NCBI GenBank assembly: GCA_034440575.1
Contig: JAOTOL010001096.1
Span: 33,501 to 97,500 of the forward strand
Length of the DNA: 64,000 bases
Direction: 5' to 3'
Source of the DNA: Imbricaverruca yamaguchii
Lineage: Eukaryota; Arthropoda; Thecostraca; Neoverrucidae
Within the stretch, counting starts at the first letter, position 1. Every line of letters begins with the position of its first letter. The notes under the pieces were generated by a model, which ran no database searches, was not told where the DNA came from, and saw only the letters and a list, made by a program, of their open reading frames with translations. The position numbers and the translations under genes are program-made. This document shows, piece after piece, positions 1 to 11,489 of this stretch.

Positions 1-594
1 AACAGCTAGAAACATTAAGACTGCTTCCCAACAGTATACGAAGCTTCATGCTTGCCTGAGTAACATAATTCTCTGGTATTTAATGACTTCCTAAATGCAT
101 AAAAGCTGCAATTATTGCACAACTTATTGCAAATAGTATTGCAATTATTATTGTAATTGTTATTGGATTATTATTGCAATTATTGTTGATTGTGTCATTG
201 TCTACCATATTGTTTTTCATATCGGATGTGATATATCAAAATCAATGCACCCTATGTTTGTATTGCGTCCATTTCTGTAAGGTTAATACCTATGCTATTT
301 GTGTCTCATTCTAACTCTGCTCCTAACACAGACCAGACACTAGAACATTCTGGTCCTCCACCACTTACCAAAGGAGGATAACTAAGTACCGTCAGTCTTC
401 AGTTTCCAGGTGGCGTTCAACCTCAGGGATGCGGGAACGAGTGCTGTGTCAGAGGAATAAGGTCGTGGCCGTCTTCTATCCCAGGTAGGGTCTGAGCCCA
501 GGGACACCAGCGTTGGTGACGCCTAGGCAACGAAGAGATAGCATTGTAAAATGACTCAAATTGCACGCAGATATCGTAATGCATGCACACATGC
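1..594. other. AT-rich intergenic DNA
   Basis: No gene is visible. Positions 105-190 hold a loose repeat of ATTATTGCAATT-like words. The short open frames have no recognisable protein features. Confidence 0.6.
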
Positions 595-1910
595 CAGGGG
601 CGGACACAGGAGAGGGGGGTCACTGGGGCATGTGCTCCACAGATGGTGGCGCTCCTCTGGCCAGGTAAAGACGCTCCTTCGAGGAGGTTCGAGTGCACCC
701 CTCAACGCTCAGTAGATTTCTGAGCCAGAGGCACCACTCGAAGGAAATAGGTGCTGCATTGGAAGAAAAAGGCATGCTCTTGAAATGAAAAGGCAGTAGC
801 GTGCTCGCTCTTTGAATGTGCTCGAGTGAGTACTGCGCCCTCGCCCCTCCCCCACCTCCCCCCGCTCGACGGATTTTCAGCCGCAGGCATACCTCCAGGT
901 ACTTCAGCAGTGGATCATCTCCAGACGAGTGCCCCACACTTCCTAAAGCCGTCCCTGGCATATATGTAACCACCATAACTTTGTTATGTGATGGCATTTC
1001 TTGAGACGCAATGCAGTTGCGACAACAGCGATATATGTTGTGACAAAAATTGATGAAATGATAATTTGACAGCTACAACTGTGTGCACTGGACACACACA
1101 CAACAAACTTCGGACTTTATCGAACACATTTCGACGCGATGTAAAAAAAAAAAAAAAAAAAATTACCTATGGCCGATATATCGCTGACGGGGATGGGGGG
1201 GGTGGAAAGTGATATATCTGGGGCCACCACCATGCACAAATTGGCCCGTCTAGCGGTTTTGCTGACCGGGGGAGGGGGGTGGGAGAAGTGATGTCAGTGA
1301 TGGGCCCCTTCTCGACCTTGAGCCCCATCTGTCCTGTGGCCCTCGGCCAGCCCCTGGGGCCCTCGGCCAACCCCTATGGGCCTCACTCGAAGCCGTTACA
1401 CCTCGGAGCCGGTGACGAAAAACCAATCCGGCCGAAACACTGCTTTACTACTACTTTTTTTTAGGTTTATGAGGAAAGGTTTTTGATCTTTGCTCATACT
1501 ACAACATTTTGTCAAGTATGTGATGGGGCAGACGGGCAATTTTTTTGTCTGCCTTGGCATCAAGGCCTAAAACAATACAAAAAAAGAAAAAAAAAAAAAA
1601 AAAAATAAAAATTAAAAAAAAAAAAAAAATTGTGCTAAGTTGGGGATAGATGTCGTTCTTTTTATGAATCACCTCCCACCTTCTCCCGATGGCCAGGCAA
1701 AATAACTTTGCCCTGGAACAATCATACCATACATCGCGTCGCATTATGTAGCTATAAAATTAATTTCAATGTAGTCAATATGCTACCAACATTCTAATAG
1801 TAAGCAAACTGGAAATGCTGGCTGGTTTCATTAAGCGTTTCGCCGTAAACTGTGATAAATGTTGGGATTTTTCCATGTTTGTCCTTGCAAAAATCCTGGA
1901 TGCGGCCCTG
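595..1910. repeat. possible decayed hAT-like element
   Basis: A CAGGGGCGGACACAGGA-like word begins at 595, and an inverted counterpart (TCCTGGATGCGGCCCTG) ends at 1910. This resembles hAT-type ends of the CAGGGGCGGATCCAGG kind. The 8-bp flanks (ACACATGC and TGGCTGTT) do not match, so the two ends may not belong together. Inside are a poly-A run (1143-1162), an A-rich block (1578-1630) and a GC-rich stretch (1190-1400). No transposase is recognisable. Confidence 0.25.
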
Positions 1911-2990
1911 TGGCTGTTGCATGCAAAGAATACCAACTGACCTGTCCCGAGGTCACAGCGTGTGGGACGTGGAACAAACCTGCACGTTGTTGCAAAACCT
2001 ACCGAAACGAAACCTTCTCAATTTTGGGAATATTCATATTTCTACTAAGTTGCTTTACACTTTCGTTGCCACCGGTCCTTCATCTCTTCATTTGATACCA
2101 TCACTGGAGAGCTCATGGGAAGAACCCCAGCCTGGTGACAATATATTCCCTCGTGTACGGCTGCCGCTGCAAACCCAACGCCAACTGGAAGTCAAGAGCG
2201 GCGGCGACAGTCAGAAAGGCAATGCCCCTGGTGGGAAATCTGGAACCGCTCTATAGTTTTAGTCCGATAGATGTCGCCGTTATCGACCCTTTAGAGCAAC
2301 ATGTGGTGTATAGCAGGCAAATATTGAAATCTTCGTTTGGATCAGAAGTTACATATTTATGGATTGTAGCCGCTCAGAGAGCGTTGATCAAGCTTTCTCT
2401 CGGTGACCCATGATTGGATTATCGGGACACTAAGGTGGCTCGGGAAGGCTAGCTCAGGATACGTCAGGATTTGGGAAGTTCGAGAGGCGGGAAAAGTGGG
2501 CTGGAGAGGAGGTGACAAATTTAGAGGGTGCACCAGCTCACCAGAGGGTCGTCACTGGAAGAGAACACCTTAAGGGGTGCACTTGAGTGCACTGGGTGGG
2601 CGCCTTTTGTACTCAGATGGACGAATTCAGTTGAAAATGTCGAGGGAGGCGTACACTCGAACATCCTGGTGGGCATTTTCCAGTCGGAAGGGTATCCCTC
2701 TCAAATCAGAGGGAGTACCGCGGACAAAAGTGTATGTGTGGGTGTAGGGGACTATCCCCCGCTAACTACGCACATAGTCAGGATCCATACCGAGGGGCAG
2801 TGATGCAGCCCAGACTGGGAGTGGGTCGAGGGTGCGTGCTGACGTGACAAACATCGCGTCCAGGGACGAAATCACCACGGCAACAAGGGAGACGGCCGCC
2901 TCTCTGTCGTCGGCCAAGGGGACAACAGCATATTTTGACCCTTGGCAACCCTTGGCATCTTGAGAGGCAGCATCAGGCCGATCCATAAGA
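1911..2990. other. unannotated intergenic DNA
   Basis: Several open frames of 70-134 codons overlap here on both strands, but none shows a domain, splice-consistent structure or compositional signal that I can support. The block around 2530-2790, with GTGCACTTGAGTGC and GGGAGGCGTACACTCGA, resembles decayed repeat material near 46.6 kb. Confidence 0.4.
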
Positions 2991-3850
2991 GGTCACATTA
3001 AACCCAGAGGAGACTCCCGAGAGAAACACAGGAAGCTTCAGAGGACCGACAGGACGTTCCAACATACGAAGAGGAAGTCCCGTGAGAAACACAAGAGTTC
3101 CAGATAAATAGCAAAGGATCCCAATTTGTTGATAAGAAGCCAAATGTTTTCACCGGAGGCACCAGCAGAGAAAAAGGCATCATCCGAAAAAAAGAACAGG
3201 AGAGCTCAACTGTCTGTGACTGAAAAGACTGACGGGACGCTCAACTGAACGAAAGGAAGCCCCTATTGGCTGACAGGATATAATTGTTGTGCGACATGAG
3301 CCCTCGTCTGACCGATAGGAAAACCCAGCTGGACTTGAGAAGAGACCCTACTTGTCGCTCAGAACCAAATGATATTGCAGGAAATCATACCAGACAAAGA
3401 GGACATTAGCTATGGACACCCCTCTCCTTCGAGACATAGGAGGCCTAACTGGGGAATGGGAAGCCCCAGATGATTGAAGTTGTTCAACATGTGGTTCCTA
3501 GAGTCCTTTAAAGCCACCTAGAAGATATCATTTGGTGGACAGGGGACCTCTATCGGAACCACAGGAGGCCCCTGTTGGTCCATAGGGAGCCATATGAGGC
3601 CACAGGAGACACATTTGATCGACATGAGGCCTAGATTGCTCATAGGAGGCCCCATCAGAAGCACGAGAGAACCCAGATGGCCGACAGGGAACAATAGGTT
3701 GGTATATAGGGGACATCATGAGCCCACAGGATATCATATCGAAGTACAAGTGGCCCCAAGCCAAGAGGGGGTATATTTGACCGACATGAGGCCCATTATG
3801 ATCAATGTAAGTTCACAGCAATACCATTATGCCCAAAAAAGGATTCACAT
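2990..3850. repeat. degenerate tandem repeat (about 40-bp period)
   Basis: Variants of GACCGACAGGAGGCCC and CATAGGAGGCCCC recur irregularly, for example near 3036, 3225, 3325, 3560, 3620, 3645, 3680 and 3780. The spacing and sequence have drifted. I read this as an old minisatellite rather than coding sequence. Confidence 0.5.
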
Positions 3851-4040
3851 CACCCATAAGAGGATCACCCATCGGATGGTGGGTCATCACCACAGATGAC
3901 CCACCACCCGATCCATGAAGACTAGTTCAAAATAATAATTTTTACCAAGAATCTAACTTGCCGTCAATGCATCGACATGACCGTCAATCTGCAAACCAAA
4001 CATCTTTGAGCGAGTCTTTGTAGGTGAGATATATTAGCTT

Positions 4041-4251
4041 ACAGGACCAAATGAGGGCGTCGGTAGCTCAGTGGTTAAACTAACCATATGCCAGGCCAGA
4101 TGTACGAGGTTGGATTCCCTGTTGTGGTGCCCGCTTTTTCTGTCGGGATGAGGGGCAGGCGACGCCATATGGCCTCAGCTGCAAGTGTGCAGTGCAAGCT
4201 GGAAGTGTCGGGGTGCATCGTAAAACTACAAGCACCACCACAGGACCAAAT
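4041..4251 (+). mobile_element. tRNA-derived SINE, copy 1, with 12-bp target duplication
   Basis: The element occupies 4053-4239. Its head reads like a tRNA: GGTAGCTCAGTGGTT (box A region) at about 4061-4075 and GGTTGGATTCCC (box B-like) at about 4112. A non-tRNA body follows with GACGCCATATGGCC and a CACCACC-rich 3' end. Both sides are flanked by ACAGGACCAAAT (4041-4052 and 4240-4251), a perfect 12-bp target-site duplication. A second copy lies at 60026-60179. The tRNA part does not fold as an intact tRNA, so it is not called as a functional tRNA gene. Confidence 0.88.
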
Positions 4252-4259
4252 ACAATTAA

Positions 4260-6040
4260 TCATGAGATCCTGAAATTGCTATGAATATCTTACGCGTGAC
4301 TGGATTAGGCTGCGTACGACCTACATATGTGGCAAAATTGACGAGGCCGGATGGGTCTCGAGCCTCATGGGTGCGATCACAGTCTAGCCCCGGCTGAGGA
4401 AATTGCTCCTGTTTCGAACTCTGTCCCATGCCAATACCATTGTCGTGTGAGTGATGTCCTGATAGTGTGCGTTTAAACATGTCATGCTTAATGGAGAGGC
4501 TAAGCCAGGATAGTGGGGACTTCTTCAACATGTGGGAAGAAGCATCAGGTTTCAGTAAGTGTCGATAATGGGGCTGGGGGAACTTGAAACGCAGGCTAAG
4601 AAGAGCAGGAAGCTAACTTCATTTCTTAGTGTACAGGCACCAGAAGAAGTGTCAATGCAGGGCATCAGCTGGAGGTAAGGGCATGCGTGAAATTTCTTTC
4701 AACATCTTATGTAACCTGAATTTAGTGAATCAATGTTGAGTTGGGACAAGCTATGCTATTTTCAATCATGTTCGTACCTGGCTATCTAAATACTCTGATA
4801 AAATATATGAGGCAAACGAATGATAAAATAAGTATGAACCGGTGTGGGCTAATACTAACCGGATACAGGGATCGGAGAAACGGTGGTAAATTTGCTACAT
4901 AAGTACTGCAGTGGTGCATTGCTAGATCAAGAACAGCCCTGGCAAGTAAAGGAGAGCCTTATGGCAAAGACAGGCTTATGCCACGTCCTTTTTGGTAAAT
5001 TAGAAGAAATGGCTACAAGTTACAAAATACGGTTTCCTACCGCATACTTACCGAACTGTAAACATGCACAAAAGTACTTGCCGAAACAAATACAGTTTAA
5101 AGGTTTCAACAACGAAAAACTTTGCGGAATTTCGAAGTTTGGTGGTCGATACCTAGCAAGAACTAATGGAGTACCTGGTAACTAGTGAACCTTGCAAGAA
5201 CTAGCGGAAACTATGCTCAATTGTAATTTTGGTGTTCAGAACAGTAGACCTAAGCTCTAGGGAGCTCCTGCACCAATGCATCCATTATTTAATCAGATTT
5301 GTCTTCTTCGATACCTCTTGGATATCAATCACAGCAAATATATTGGGACAAACCTACGAAGGAAGGTTGTGATTGGCACCCAATTCAAGGCATTGCCTAG
5401 GATCATAATTATGCAGTATACCAATCACCGTCCTGAGGAATTGTTTGTGTATGCTATGCTATGGCACTCCCACTCCACAAATGTAACGTGTGTAGATGTT
5501 CCGCTCTTGCCATACACATATGCCACCTGGTGTCATCCCGGCGAAACAATCAGCTTCATCGGAGATCGAATCCCAGCCTGCCACACGACCTGCTAAAATA
5601 TCGCGCGATGTCTGCTGCTGCTTCTGCGACTTCAGCTAAGACAACGTGCGATCGGTGGAAGCGCACTGCCAGGCTGAACTGCTATTTCATACTATTTGTC
5701 AGTTATCACAAGTACAGTGGAAGTGATGAGTAGCAGATACGTCACGGTGTCATCTACCGTAAAGCCAATGTCTAATGCTCTGTTGTCCTGTTACATATCA
5801 CTCTACAACAGTGGCACACTCTGAACATCATTTTGGTGGTCAATTTCGGCTTGTGTGCTAAATTCCGACAGCGTACCATGCACTTGGTGGGTGCCATTAC
5901 CCCAAAAATGTCTGCCAGTGTGTGTGAGCGTCATTTGAACCAGAGAACGTTGTGGTGCATACTGGACAAGAAAATGCAGTTATCTGAATATTTTAACTAT
6001 TAAAAAACCTATTACGAAAAGGCACAGCTCAAAGCGGCAC
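4260..6040. other. unannotated intergenic DNA
   Basis: Open frames of about 90-106 codons exist (4883-5185 and 5276-5596 on the plus strand), but I recognise no family. Small local duplications (AGCAAGAACTAATGGA / GCAAGAACTAGCGGAA near 5155-5205) suggest non-coding DNA. Confidence 0.45.
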
Positions 6041-6044
6041 AAAT

Positions 6045-6095
6045 GACCTATTTGGTCCGGCACGCCTCTAGGTGGCGCGCCGGACCAAATAGGTC
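6045..6095. promoter_or_regulatory. hairpin with CTCF-like core
   Basis: GACCTATTTGGTCCGGC (6045-6061) is perfectly inverted at 6079-6095. The 17-nt centre contains a further CGCC/GGCG pairing. The centre and its right edge read CCTCTAGGTGGCGC (6065-6078), which matches the animal CTCF core consensus CCASYAGRKGGCRS at 13 of 14 positions. It lies immediately upstream of the LINE fragment at about 6100. It could be an insulator site, a transposon end, or chance. Confidence 0.5.
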
Positions 6096-6097
6096 CA

Positions 6098-7271
6098 ACC
6101 CACTCCCCAGGCATAGTTATGTTAAGAACATCTGCGAATGTTAACACGGGCGGTGCATTGCCATCACATAGATGGCCACGAGATGACTTCAGTGCGTCGA
6201 ATTTGGAAGCATTTAACTCACTGGAGCTTAACCTATTCAGTTTATTTCATATGATGGCTCTAGCTCAAACTGGGGATATTTATAGCCTGTAGAACTGTGA
6301 CATCACACGTAGCAGCCCAACAGGCTCCGCCCAAACAACGCTACCACAACCGGTCCAATCAAAACACGTCCACACCTGTATTAGCTATGCCTGCTGTCAG
6401 TTCCAATAGACGGCTCCGAACACAGAGACAAGGCTGATTCAGCCGTCGTGGGTCAGCACTTCCGGTTCAGCGCGAAACATCTAGCTTCACCACTGGGTTA
6501 ACACGGGAATTATATGCAATGAGAATCTCCCTGTCGGATATCAAAGGAAACGGTATTGCCCAAACAGTTATTTGCACCGACTTCAAAGCTTCCTTGCAGG
6601 CACTACAAGGATAATTCGACACCGAACACTCTTTGGGCTGATGAAAATGTAGTATTATCTTCCCCTTTTTAAAAACGCCATTTCCTTATGGATACATCGA
6701 CATTTTGCAACAGCGGGCAATGTACGGGCTGATGCTCTGGCGAAAAAATTCGTTATCTCACCGAAACCGCGGGAAATCCCCTTTGCACTCTCGGATATTT
6801 TGCACCAAGCAAAGACATACTTCGCATGTTACCAACAAAAATAATGGAGAAGCACGTATTCCAATCATCTTTATTACATGAAGGCTGCGGCTCTGGCTCC
6901 GTGGTCTGCCAGCTCACAGACCAGTCGTTAACTGGAGATGACCCTGGCCCGACTCCAGTATGGCCATGCGAGACCGACTCATGGCTATCTTCCCGATAAT
7001 TCCACACCTCCGTTCTGCCGTTAGCGTGATGCTGAGTTCACATTTCACAGTGAAGCATCTATTAATCAGCTGCCCAAAATATCTCACGGAAGGACGACAC
7101 GTAGCAAACTGCTTACGGACCTGTAACATTGATGCTCGTCTCAATAACCTATTCGGCAAGAGCCGTCCACACCTGGTAAGTGAAGACCTCGATTTCATTT
7201 ATCAAGGTCGGTTAACACAAGAAATTGAGCACATCTTCTCGTGGGCTTCGGCCACCGCCGCCACTTACTAG
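6098..7271 (+). pseudogene. I/Nimb-type LINE relic: RNase H domain and C-terminus
   Basis: This is the 3' part of a non-LTR retrotransposon ORF2. The RNase H signature appears in pieces: ELYAMRISLSDI then VICTDFKASLQAL (6508-6610), and NVRADALAKKF after a shift (6718-6750). The usual linker EIPFALSDILHQAK lies at 6770-6812. The C-terminal signature ARLQYGHARPTHGYL is at about 6946-6990, followed by a zinc-ribbon-like tail with FTVKHLLISCPKYL (7045-7086). Several stops and frame changes break it, and it ends at the stop near 7269. The element class is inferred from the RNase H plus LARLRxGHTRLTHGYL arrangement of the I/Nimb group. The 5' reverse transcriptase is absent. The piece before 6140 (RTSANVNTG) continues into 6508 only if the block 6151-6496 is removed. 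Confidence 0.75.
6140..6507. mobile_element. candidate 346-bp insertion flanked by 11-bp direct repeat
   Basis: GTTAACACGGG occurs at 6140-6150 and again at 6497-6507. The block between (6151-6496) interrupts the RNase H domain, and the protein signal is in register across it if one repeat copy and the block are taken out. The block has no clear terminal inverted repeats or poly-A tail. A box A-like word (TAGCTCAAACTGG, about 6257) is present, but a convincing box B is not. Its class is undetermined. Confidence 0.55.
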
Positions 7272-7279
7272 TTGGTAGT

Positions 7280-8470
7280 AGTAAACTTCCACCAGGGCAT
7301 TATGTGTGACGTCAGGTGGGCACATGCAGGCTAGCTGCCAGTATGTACCTCAAAGGTGTTAGTCGAGTATTCCCATTCTGAGTTTACTCCTGAGTTTCTT
7401 TCATCACAAACTTAAAAGTGGCTTTCAGCGGCAATTACTGGACCCACCGCTTTATAGTACACTGAACAGTACACCACAGTTCAGCGTGTTTCAGCATTCC
7501 CTTCGGCGTGCGAACATTGAGCGCGCTTTTTGCGGACGACTTTGGTGTATCCGTCAGGACTTCCCTTGACGCGTTCCTGGCTGAGCCTAGGCTGCACCTC
7601 GCTGCAACCACATCAGCCAGCTGTGGCGGAACCATTGCAAATTCAGAGTGACACCAGGTCGGTTCCGTGGGACCCATTTTGTGACCACGGATCTTGGCTC
7701 TGATTGTTCGGAATTTTGACTCGCTACCGCATGGTGCACGTCTGGGGTGGGTAGTGCGGAAAAACTGCACACTTTCCCGGCTAGTATGCCTGATGAAGTT
7801 CACTACGGGATAATTATTTCAGTGGCTTGCTTCCCCTAGCGAAATTTAGCCAAGATTATATTGAATTATGTGGTAGGTGCTCACTGCTCACGAAAAAGAC
7901 GGATGAAATTCCAGAAAAATTGGTAACGCCGCTTCTGCTCGCATCTTTTGCCATGATCAGAATACATAATGGTTAAGCGATCATACTTTGGTCTCCATCT
8001 ATTCTTTACTATGTCTGCGGTGGAGGGATTCCATACCAAGAGTTAAATTTGTGAAACTTCATAGTGGCGAGGATGAAAACGGCTATTTTATAAGCAGTTT
8101 TCCAATCAATCTAAAATCGGAAGTTACAGTGCTCCAACCAGGGTCGGTGAAGTTACTCTCAATTTCCACACATCGTATAACCACACATGAGCCGAATGTT
8201 CCACCTCTTCCATAAATGGAGATCAAGAAATACATACCCCTTGGCTGGAGGCCACCCAGTGTTCTCTCGAGCCACCGCAATACTTTCGAGCTTTAGCCTG
8301 CTGCACTTTGAAGCGGCGCTAAAATACTTTCTAGACCTTCGGCTTTACTATTGTTAGTTTCCAAATTTCCTTTCAAAGCTGTGCTTATGGAGCTGCCCAC
8401 TGTACAGAGAGACTACACAATATTAGCTGTAGTAGCTGGAGCAAATAAAAAAGCGTTGCTTTCTCATCTC
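7280..8470. other. unannotated DNA downstream of LINE relic
   Basis: An overlapping minus-strand open frame of 122 codons (7435-7803) ends in a TIKRW-rich tail and might be repeat-derived, but I do not recognise it. A palindromic CRE (TGACGTCA) sits at 7317-7324. The rest shows nothing supportable. Confidence 0.4.
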
Positions 8471-8471
8471 G

Positions 8472-9384
8472 GTTCTGGATCGCGGCACGGGCCTGGGTCC
8501 GGCACGGGTCTGGATCCGGCACGGGTCTGGGTCCGGCACGGGCCTGGATCCGACACGGGTCTGGGTCCGGCACGGTCTGGATCGACGGGTCTGGGCTGGA
8601 TCCGGCACGGGTCTGGATGCGGCACGGGCCTGGATCCGGCACGGGTCTGGGTCCGGCACGGGCCTGGATCCGGCACGGGTCTGGATCGCGGCACGGCCTG
8701 GGTCCGGCACGGACCTGGGTCGGAACGGGCCTGATCCGGCACGGGCCTGGGTCCGGCACGGGTCTGGGTCGGCACGGGTCTGGATCCGGCACGGGTCTGG
8801 GTCCGGCACGGGTCTGGATCCGGCACGGGCCTGGATCCGGCACGGGTCTGGATCGGCACGGGTCTGGGCCGGACGGGTCTGGGTCCGGCGGGCCTGGATC
8901 CGGCACGGGTCTGGGTCCGGCACGGGCCTGGATCCGACACGGGTCTGGGTCCGGCACGGGTCTGGGTCCGGCACGGGCCTGGGTCCGGCACGGGTCTGGG
9001 TCCGGCACGGGCCTGGGTCAGGCACGGGCCTGGATCCGGCACGGGTCTGGGTCCGGCACGGGTCTGGATCCGGCACGGGTCTGGGTCCGGCACGGGCCTG
9101 GATCCGACACGGGTCTGGGTCCGGCACGGGCCTGGGTCCGGCACGGGCCTGGGTCCGGCACGGGTCTGGATCCGGCACGGGTCTGGGTCCGGCACGGGCC
9201 TGGATCCGGCACGGGTCTGGGTCCGGCACGGGTCTGGGTCCGGCACGGGTCTGGATCCGGCACGGGTCTGGGTCCGGCACGGGTCTGGGTCCGGCACGGG
9301 TCTGGATCCGGCACGGGTCTGGGTCCGGCACGAGCCTGGATCCGGCACGGGTCTGGATCCGGCACGGGTCTGGGTCCGGCACGC
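8472..9384. repeat. 17-bp minisatellite, about 53 copies
   Basis: The unit is GGGTCTGGGTCCGGCAC with common T/C and GGTCC/GATCC variants. A unit length not divisible by three, with no stop in any frame, makes all six frames partly open and produces artificial 17-residue periodic proteins. The strands are skewed (G/T versus C/A). Copies near 8570-8900 are more diverged, with 1-4-nt deletions, than those at 8900-9380, so homogenisation is stronger on the right side. Confidence 0.97.
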
Positions 9385-9386
9385 TG

Positions 9387-10671
9387 ACCTGAGTAGGCGT
9401 ACAGTGGCTATGTAGTAGACGTACCCCGAAGCCTCAATAACCAACCAACTCCGATGTGATACGTGCGTCTAACCCTCGCAAGGGTCGCGGCGGGGGAGGG
9501 CAACCGAGCTGATTGAATGAAATCGCTGATTATCACACCCTGACATCACATTGTGGCCTAAAGTAATAAAGCTGGCGCAGATTTGGCTAACAGATGACTG
9601 GATTGATAATGGACATTGCCCTTGTGCCATTCCAAGTCCACTCAGAGTAACTGACTTAGGTTGATCTTCGATGACAATTTTTAGAATTTATGCATAACCT
9701 GTTTTTTAGGCCCTGAATTTGAATCCGTACCCTATTTATCTCCCACGCGTCGAAAATTGACACTTCGGTCTTGGTGAACCATGTATCCAGGGTGAAGTGC
9801 AGCCAATGTATCTTAAATTCAACGAAGCTTACAAAGCCCATCTAGGTAGTGGGAATAAATATGCTTGCCATTTATTTCATCGTTGCTCCGTATGGTGCTT
9901 TGATATCGGACATCTTTTCTTCTGTTCGTGGATGCATCATAAGTGGCTTCGGTACTCTGGTGGCAATATCCTGACTGGCTGGTGAGTCCCCAGCGGCAGG
10001 CCTAGCCCTCGCCATCACCACTGTTGGTACATGTAACAGTGGTGGCATTGAGCTCAAATCTTCCTCATGCAGTATTTAGTGAGGACAAAATCTATTTTGC
10101 AACACAAAAACTAAATGACATGTATATTTGATCCTGATTTGCTGTTTGAGGTCATTGTCCTAAGTTGACCTCGGATGGCCTTTTAGCTTAATAATATATG
10201 TATGGTTATTTTAATTCCTGAATCCCATTTCATCGTCCAATTTTATCCTTGTCACCTATCACTACCCAGAATGCAAATCGGGTGTCAATTGAGAGATCTC
10301 GTCCCACCACCACGTCCACTTTTGCTTCGTGTATTTAGCACGTTTCGTTTGGAAACACAGAAACATGGAACAGAGGGGGGGGGGTCGCACCCCTTCGGCT
10401 GGCGAAGGTGGAAAATGCCACACACTGAGACGAGGGTTCTCATTTATTCCACACATCGCCACCTTCCAGTTGGACATGTGCCAGCTTCGGTGAGGAACTG
10501 CCGCGAGGAGTCGTCCCCATGGCTCCGAGGCTGAGATGAAGCTACAGCGCCATACCAATCCCCGAGTTGCACTGGACGAACCGGACGCCCCAGGCCGCCG
10601 GGCCGCCCTTGCCGAGAACTCCACCCTCAGCTCACGACTGTGTCGGCCGCCTGCCGATCGATTCTGGCTAG
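9387..10671. other. unannotated intergenic DNA
   Basis: No supported gene. A G-run of ten lies at about 10375-10384. Open frames of up to 137 codons (10262-10675, minus) run into the neighbouring tandem array and have no recognised domain. Confidence 0.45.
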
Positions 10672-11489
10672 CCACCAGCGATCACGTCCTCCAGGGATCA
10701 CGACCAACAGCGATCACGTCCACCAGCGATCACGACCACCACCGATCACGTCCACCAGTGATCACGTCCTCCAGCGATCACGTCCTCCAGCCATCACTTC
10801 CACCAGCGATCACGTCCACCAGTGATCAGTTCACCAGCGCATCACGTCCACCAGTGATCACGTCCACCAGTGATCACGTCCACCAGTGATCACGTCCACC
10901 AGTGATCACGTCCACCAGTGATCATGTCCACCAGTGATCACGTCCACCAGTGATCACGTCCACCAGTGATCGCGTCCTCCAGCGCATCACGTCCACCAGT
11001 GATCACGTCCACCAGTGATCAGTCCACCAGTGATCGCGTCCACCATCGCATCACGTCCACTAGTGATTACGTCCTCCAGCGCATCACGTCCACCAGTGAT
11101 CAGTCCACCAGTGATCACGTCCACCAGTGATCAGTCCACCAGTGATCATGTCCACCAGTGGTCACGTCCACCAGAGATCACATCCACCAGTGATCACGTC
11201 CACCAGTGGTCACGTCCACCAGAGATCACATCCACCAGCGATCACGTCCACCAGTGATCACGTCCACCAGTGATCACGTCCACCAGTGATCAGTCCACCA
11301 GTGATCAGTCCACCAGTGATCGCATCCACCATCGCATGACGTCCACCAGTGATTACGTCCTCCAGCGCATCACGTCCACCAGTGATCACGTCCACCAGTG
11401 GTCACGTCCACCAGAGATCACATCCACCAGCGATCACGTCCACCAGAGATCACATCCACCAGCGATCACGTCCACCAGTGATCACGTCC
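10672..11489. repeat. 16-bp minisatellite, about 50 copies, with larger duplication
   Basis: The unit is GATCACGTCCACCAGT. Variants lacking AC (GATCAGTCCACCAGT) and GCATCACG-type variants are arranged in a recurring order: the block starting CACCATCGCAT at 11041 recurs at 11327, an offset of 286 bp. This shows expansion by multi-unit duplication. Open frames through it are by-products. Confidence 0.96.

Noticed and set aside
595..1910. Single hAT element bounded by CAGGGGCGG-like ends
   Set aside because: The flanking 8-mers differ, so I keep it only as a low-confidence repeat rather than a defined element.
4053..4125. Functional tRNA gene
   Set aside because: Box A and box B resemblance is present, but the stems do not pair as a tRNA. 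The sequence is part of a 187-bp unit with a target duplication and a second copy, hence a SINE.
8385..9444. Several 200-326-codon minus-strand frames plus a 256-codon plus-strand frame
   Set aside because: All are products of the 17-bp minisatellite. Simultaneous opening of several frames on both strands is incompatible with one real gene.
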